64,000 bases of DNA from the NCBI GenBank assembly GCA_963718775.1, contig OY970377.1, forward strand, positions 1,240,001 to 1,304,000, read 5' to 3'. This stretch comes from VRUE01 sp963718775. Its GTDB lineage: Bacteria; Actinomycetota; Thermoleophilia; Solirubrobacterales; 70-9. The notes below the pieces were generated by a model. The model did not search any database. It worked only from the letters and a program-made list of their open reading frames with translations, and had not been told where the DNA came from. Below, piece after piece: positions 60,769-64,000 of the stretch. Position numbers and translations under genes: made by a program. Every line of letters begins with the position of its first letter. The first letter of the stretch is position 1.

Positions 60769-61557
60769 ATGCCGAGAGCGTGCAAGCTCGCGATCGTGGC
60801 GGCGCTGCTTGCTCTCGCCCTGACCGCACCTTCGGCGAGGGCCAGCGGGGGCGGCGGCGTCCTGGTGGTCGGCGACAGCCTCGAGGAGCTGACCTCCCCC
60901 TACCTGAAGCGGTACCTGCCCGGCGTGCCGCTGACGGTCAACGCCGTCGGCGGCTACAACAGCTACCAGATCTACGACCTCTTCCAGGAAAGCTACGACC
61001 CCTCGCAGTCGGTGATCGTCTTCGACGCCGGCACCAACGACAACCCCGCCTATCCGCAGATCCTCGCCGAAAACCTCGGCAAGGTCGCGGCGACGGTCGG
61101 CGACCGCTGCATGGTCGTACCGACCATCCACGGCTTTACCGTCAACGGCATCGACAACACCGGCAAGAACAGGGTCGTCGAGGAATTCGCCGCCTCGCGG
61201 CCGGGCACGCAGACGCCCGACTGGGCCGGCGCCGTCGCCGCCCACCCCGAGCTGATGCAGGCCGACGACCTGCACCCGATCGCAGCGGGCGCCGACCTGC
61301 GCGCCCGTCTGATCGCGCAGGGGATCAAGGGCTGCCTCGGCGTCGCCACCGCCTCCGCCTCGAGCGCCTCGCGCGCGCCGGCGATCGAGTCCGGACCGGA
61401 ACTCGCCCCGGTCAGGAAGATGGCGCGACGGCAGGCGACGGTGACCCGTGCGATCGCGACCGAGCTTGCCCGTGGGGTCGCCACCCAGATGGCCCAGCAG
61501 CAGCCGGCCCTCGCCACGGCGCTGGCGATGCTCTCGAGCATGGGCCCCGATGCCTGA
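60769..61557 (+). CDS. exported SGNH-fold hydrolase-like protein
   Basis: 262 residues with a signal peptide (LAIVAALLALALTAPSARAS). SGNH blocks: VLVVGDSLEELTSPYLKRYL (Ser), VNAVGGYNSYQIYDL (Gly), VIVFDAGTNDNPAYPQILAE (Asn) and MQADDLHPIAAGADLRARL (Asp-His). The C-terminal 70 residues are an Ala/Arg-rich helix. Its stop overlaps the start of the acyltransferase gene, whose own product ends in another SGNH domain; together they suggest modification of an extracellular glycan by acylation and deacylation. Confidence 0.83.
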   Translation: MPRACKLAIVAALLALALTAPSARASGGGGVLVVGDSLEELTSPYLKRYLPGVPLTVNAVGGYNSYQIYDLFQESYDPSQSVIVFDAGTNDNPAYPQILAENLGKVAATVGDRCMVVPTIHGFTVNGIDNTGKNRVVEEFAASRPGTQTPDWAGAVAAHPELMQADDLHPIAAGADLRARLIAQGIKGCLGVATASASSASRAPAIESGPELAPVRKMARRQATVTRAIATELARGVATQMAQQQPALATALAMLSSMGPDA

Positions 61558-63505
61558 ACCGGTCAAGCGCGGCCAGCGCTACATGCCGGGCCTCGACGGC
61601 CTGCGCGCGATCGCCGTGCTCGGCGTGATCTTCTACCACCTCGGCTTCGGCTGGGCCGAAGGCGGCCTGCTCGGCGTCGGCGTCTTCTTCACCCTCAGCG
61701 GCTACCTGATCACCGACATCCTGCTCAACCAGGTCAGCAAGGGCGGGATCAAGCTGAAGTCCTTCTGGCTGGCGCGCGCCCGCCGCCTGCTGCCCGGCCC
61801 TCTTCCTGATGCTGATCGTGGTGATGGCCTGGGTGACGCGTGATCGGGCCCCACCAGCCGAGCGACTTCCGCATCGCCGTGCTCAGCGCCGCCGGCTACT
61901 TCAACAACTGGTGGCTGGTCTTCCACGACGTCTCCTACTTCGCCCGCTTCGCGCCGCCCTCGCCGCTCAACCACCTCTGGTCGCTCTCGGTCGAGGAGCA
62001 GTTCTACATCTTCTGGCCCTTCCTGCTGATGCTCGGGCTGCACTTCGTCCCCGAGGTCGAAGTCGACCACCGGGGCGCGCCTGCGGCTCGCCGGCGTCAC
62101 CGTCCTCGCCGCGCTCTGCTCGGCTGATCCTGATGGCGATCCTCTACCGCCCCTCGCTCGATCCCTCGCGGGTCTACTACGGGACCGACACCCGCGCCCT
62201 CGAGCTGCTCGCCGGCGCAGCGCTGGCGATGGTCTGGCCGAGCCGCCGCCTGCGCCGCAACGTCAAGCCCCAGGCGCGCAACCTGATCGACGGCATGGGA
62301 GTCGTCGGCCTGGTCGTGATCGGGCTGATGTTCTGGCAGTCGAGCGAGTTCTCGCCCTTCCTCTACCGCGGCGGCTTCGCGCTGCTCTCGATCGCCACCG
62401 TGCTCGCCGTCGCGGCGCTGACCCACCCGGCCTCGCGGCTCGGCCCGATCGTCGGCTGCCGGCCGATGCGCTGGATCGGCCAGCGCTCCTACGGCATCTA
62501 CCTCTGGACCCTGCCGATCATCGTCCTCACCACGCCGCAGGGCGCCCACTGGCCCCGACCTCCTGCGCGCCGCTCTTCCAGGTCGCCGCGATCATGGCGG
62601 TCGCCGAGCTCTCCTGGCGCTACGTCGAGAACCCGATCCGCCACGGCGCCCTGGGCCGGCTCCTGGCGCAGGTGCGAGAGCGGGGCGCTTCCGCCGCGAG
62701 CGGGTGCCGCGCGAGGGCTGGGCGCTGGTCACGGTCTGCGCGGTCGTCATCGCCTTCGCGCTCGCCGGCCTCGCCGGGCGTCGGCGTCTCCAACGAGACC
62801 AACGCGATCGGCTCGGCGACGGTCGCCAAGACGGTCACCGCGAAGGACGTGCAGCGCAGCCCGCTGGCGACCTCCTGCGAAGGCGGTCGTCCACATCGGC
62901 GACTCGACCTCGGAGGGGCTCGTCTCCGAAGAATATTTGCCCGATCCCAGCCAGCTGATCAGCGCCCAGTACGCGCGGGTCGGCGCCACCACCGCAGCAC
63001 CTCGACGTCTCCGGCGCCCGCTCGATCTACGAGAACTTCGAAGGGCGAGCCCAACGCCCAGGAAGCGGCCGAAGCCTGGAAGAACGAAGGCTTCAAAGGC
63101 TGCTGGGTGATCGCGATGGGCACCAACGAGGCGGCCAACGTCGCCGCCGGGTCGGCCTTCACCTACGACGACCGGATCGACAGCATGATGGCGACGATCG
63201 GCGACGAACCGGTGATGTGGGTCAACGTCAAGTCACTGGAGACCAGCGGGCCCTACGCGGAGACGAACATGGAGGACTGGGACAAGGCGCTGCGCGACGG
63301 CCTGCGACCGCTACCCGTACATGCGCGTCTACGACTGGGCCTCCGACGTCAAGGACGACTGGTTCATCCCCGACGGGATCCACTTCACGTCGCCGCGGCT
63401 ACGCGGAACGCGGCGAGGCTGATCGCCGACGCGCTGCTCGAAGCGTTCCCCAACGACGAGCCACTGGCGATGGCCGACCGCGACGACTGCGTCATCTCGG
63501 CCTAG
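61550..63505 (+). CDS. acyltransferase-3 (OafA/YrhL-like) with C-terminal SGNH domain, multiply frameshifted
   Basis: About 645 residues after repair. Starts MPEPVKRGQRYMPGLDGLRA with the conserved IFYHLGFGWAEGGLLGVGVF, FFTLSGYLITDILLNQVSKG and NHLWSLSVEEQFYIFWPFLL segments, then further membrane helices (GMGVVGLVVIGLMFWQSSEF, IGQRSYGIYLWTLPIIVLTT) and ELSWRYVENPIRHGALGRLL. The C-terminus is extracytoplasmic: VVHIGDSTSEGLVSEEYLPD, VIAMGTNEAANVAAGSAFTY and DWFIPDGIHFTSRGYAER. Shifts occur near 61800, 61842, 62077, 62125, 62555, 62573, 62690, 62780, 62880, 62995, 63043, 63308 and 63391. O-acylation of a surface polysaccharide is the expected role. Confidence 0.82.
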
Positions 63506-63508
63506 CGT

Positions 63509-63545
63509 TGCTGCATTCACCGTTATATAGACGGCGAATGCAGCA
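63509..63545. terminator. 15-bp hairpin between convergent genes
   Basis: Arms 63509-63523 and 63531-63545 pair with one mismatch around TATATAG. It starts four bases after the acyltransferase stop (63503-63505) and ends ten bases before the SpoIID-like stop, so it can serve both 3' ends. Confidence 0.65.
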
Positions 63546-63554
63546 CTAGTCTCC

Positions 63555-64000
63555 TCATTTCACCTTCGTGAAGAACGCCCAGCGGTCGTAGAGGCCGAGG
63601 GCCGCCGCGAGGGTGTCGCCGCGGATCGTCGCCGAGCCGCCGGTGCCGATCAGCTTCGCGTAGTCGATGCGGGGCGAGTCGCCGCGCTGGGTCACCCTGA
63701 TGTCGCGCAGTCGGCCGGGCACGTAGGCGCCGAGACGGGATTCCATCTCGGCCTGGGTGAAGCGGAAGGTCCAGCGGTGCTGGGGCGCGTAGTAGTCGTA
63801 GGGGTCGTCGACGCTCTGCAGGTAGGGCACGTCGGGGGCGCCGAGGAAGCCGGACTCGGTGCGGCCGCCCGAGGAGGAGAAGTAGGTGGTCTGGGCGATC
63901 GCGCCGGCGTAGGTCGCCACCTGGTTGCGGGTCGCGCGCGACCGCCGCGTCGGTCCGCTCGCTCTCGACCGCGACGCCGCTCGTAGACCTGGGTGCGAGT
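63555..64000 (-). CDS. C-terminal part of a SpoIID/LytB-domain protein, partial and frameshifted
   Basis: The gene enters from the right edge. The readable frame ATYAGAIAQTTYFSSSGGRT, ESGFLGAPDVPYLQSVDDPY, WTFRFTQAEMESRLGAYVPG is the SpoIID C-terminal half (lytic transglycosylase-like, acting on denuded peptidoglycan). Further right the family sequence continues as VESERTDAAVAATRNQV only if one-base shifts near 63938 and 63978 are repaired. In non-sporulating actinobacteria such proteins are thought to act in cell wall turnover. Confidence 0.75.
   Translation of the reverse strand, partial: SHPGLRAASRSRASGPTRRSRATRNQVATYAGAIAQTTYFSSSGGRTESGFLGAPDVPYLQSVDDPYDYYAPQHRWTFRFTQAEMESRLGAYVPGRLRDIRVTQRGDSPRIDYAKLIGTGGSATIRGDTLAAALGLYDRWAFFTKVK

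Noticed and set aside
1..64000. Insertion sequences, integrases, prophage genes or a replication origin
   Set aside because: No transposase, integrase, phage structural gene, dnaA or DnaA-box cluster was recognised on either strand.

Overview
The window is about 64 kb of very GC-rich bacterial DNA with many GTG/TTG starts, tightly overlapping stop/start codons (ATGA, GTGA, TGATG) and actinobacterial hallmarks: ECF sigma/anti-sigma pairs, a biotin carboxylase fused to a BCCP domain, arrays of TetR regulators, an AbiEi-DUF559 protein, and an APS-reductase type sulfate assimilation operon. I infer an actinomycetote, most like Thermoleophilia/Solirubrobacterales; this is inference from gene content, not from a marker gene. 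LAYOUT: 0-4.4 kb: ECF sigma and membrane partner, a damaged acyl-CoA synthetase, a lower-GC cassette of two DUF488 genes plus a dual-OB-like gene lying against the 3' end of tRNA-Phe. 4.4-12.4 kb: exported GH15-like protein, a collapsed LOG-family gene, an MrfA/Hrq1-like helicase, a divergent dihydropteroate synthase, a Delta-60 repeat exoprotein, a HAD phosphatase, a DtxR regulator. 12.4-15.1 kb: RskA-SigK pair with two ferritin-like proteins. 15.2-24.7 kb: aminotransferase, AbiEi-DUF559, sucCD, HAD, sulfatase, acyl-CoA carboxylase alpha chain, PHP phosphoesterase. 24.7-31.4 kb: membrane-anchored spermidine-synthase-like protein, sulfate assimilation operon (sir-cysH-sat-cysC), rhodanese, dodecin. 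31.8-34.9 kb: tandem-TetR fusion and a hemolysin-type repeat protein. 34.9-54.2 kb: an amine (polyamine/beta-alanine) uptake and degradation island in two divergent operons: class III aminotransferase, PucR regulator, alanine dehydrogenase and aminobutyraldehyde-type dehydrogenase leftward; APC permease, UspA, PotABCD-type ABC transporter and an MmsA-type dehydrogenase rightward, followed by a huge Ig-repeat SGNH protein, a PuuB-like amine oxidase and an enolase-superfamily enzyme. 54.3-64 kb: ferritin, two tandem S51 peptidases, three tandem TetR genes, another ECF sigma, a methyltransferase, lipoprotein, SGNH protein, acyltransferase-3/SGNH protein and the end of a SpoIID-like gene. Two signals run across the window. 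First, long perfect inverted repeats, often with a second hairpin nested in the loop, sit at gene ends (about 5.8, 8.2, 15.1, 16.3, 22.0, 31.0, 36.4, 53.0, 54.2, 54.9, 63.5 kb); two of them (53.0 and 54.2 kb) share a 60-nt loop in opposite orientation and bracket one gene while their outer stems differ in sequence but remain perfectly paired. Second, single-base indels that break otherwise well conserved reading frames are dense in 40.4-48.3 kb and 61.8-64 kb and sparse elsewhere; they look more like consensus errors than decay, and the annotation below gives the frame-repaired genes.
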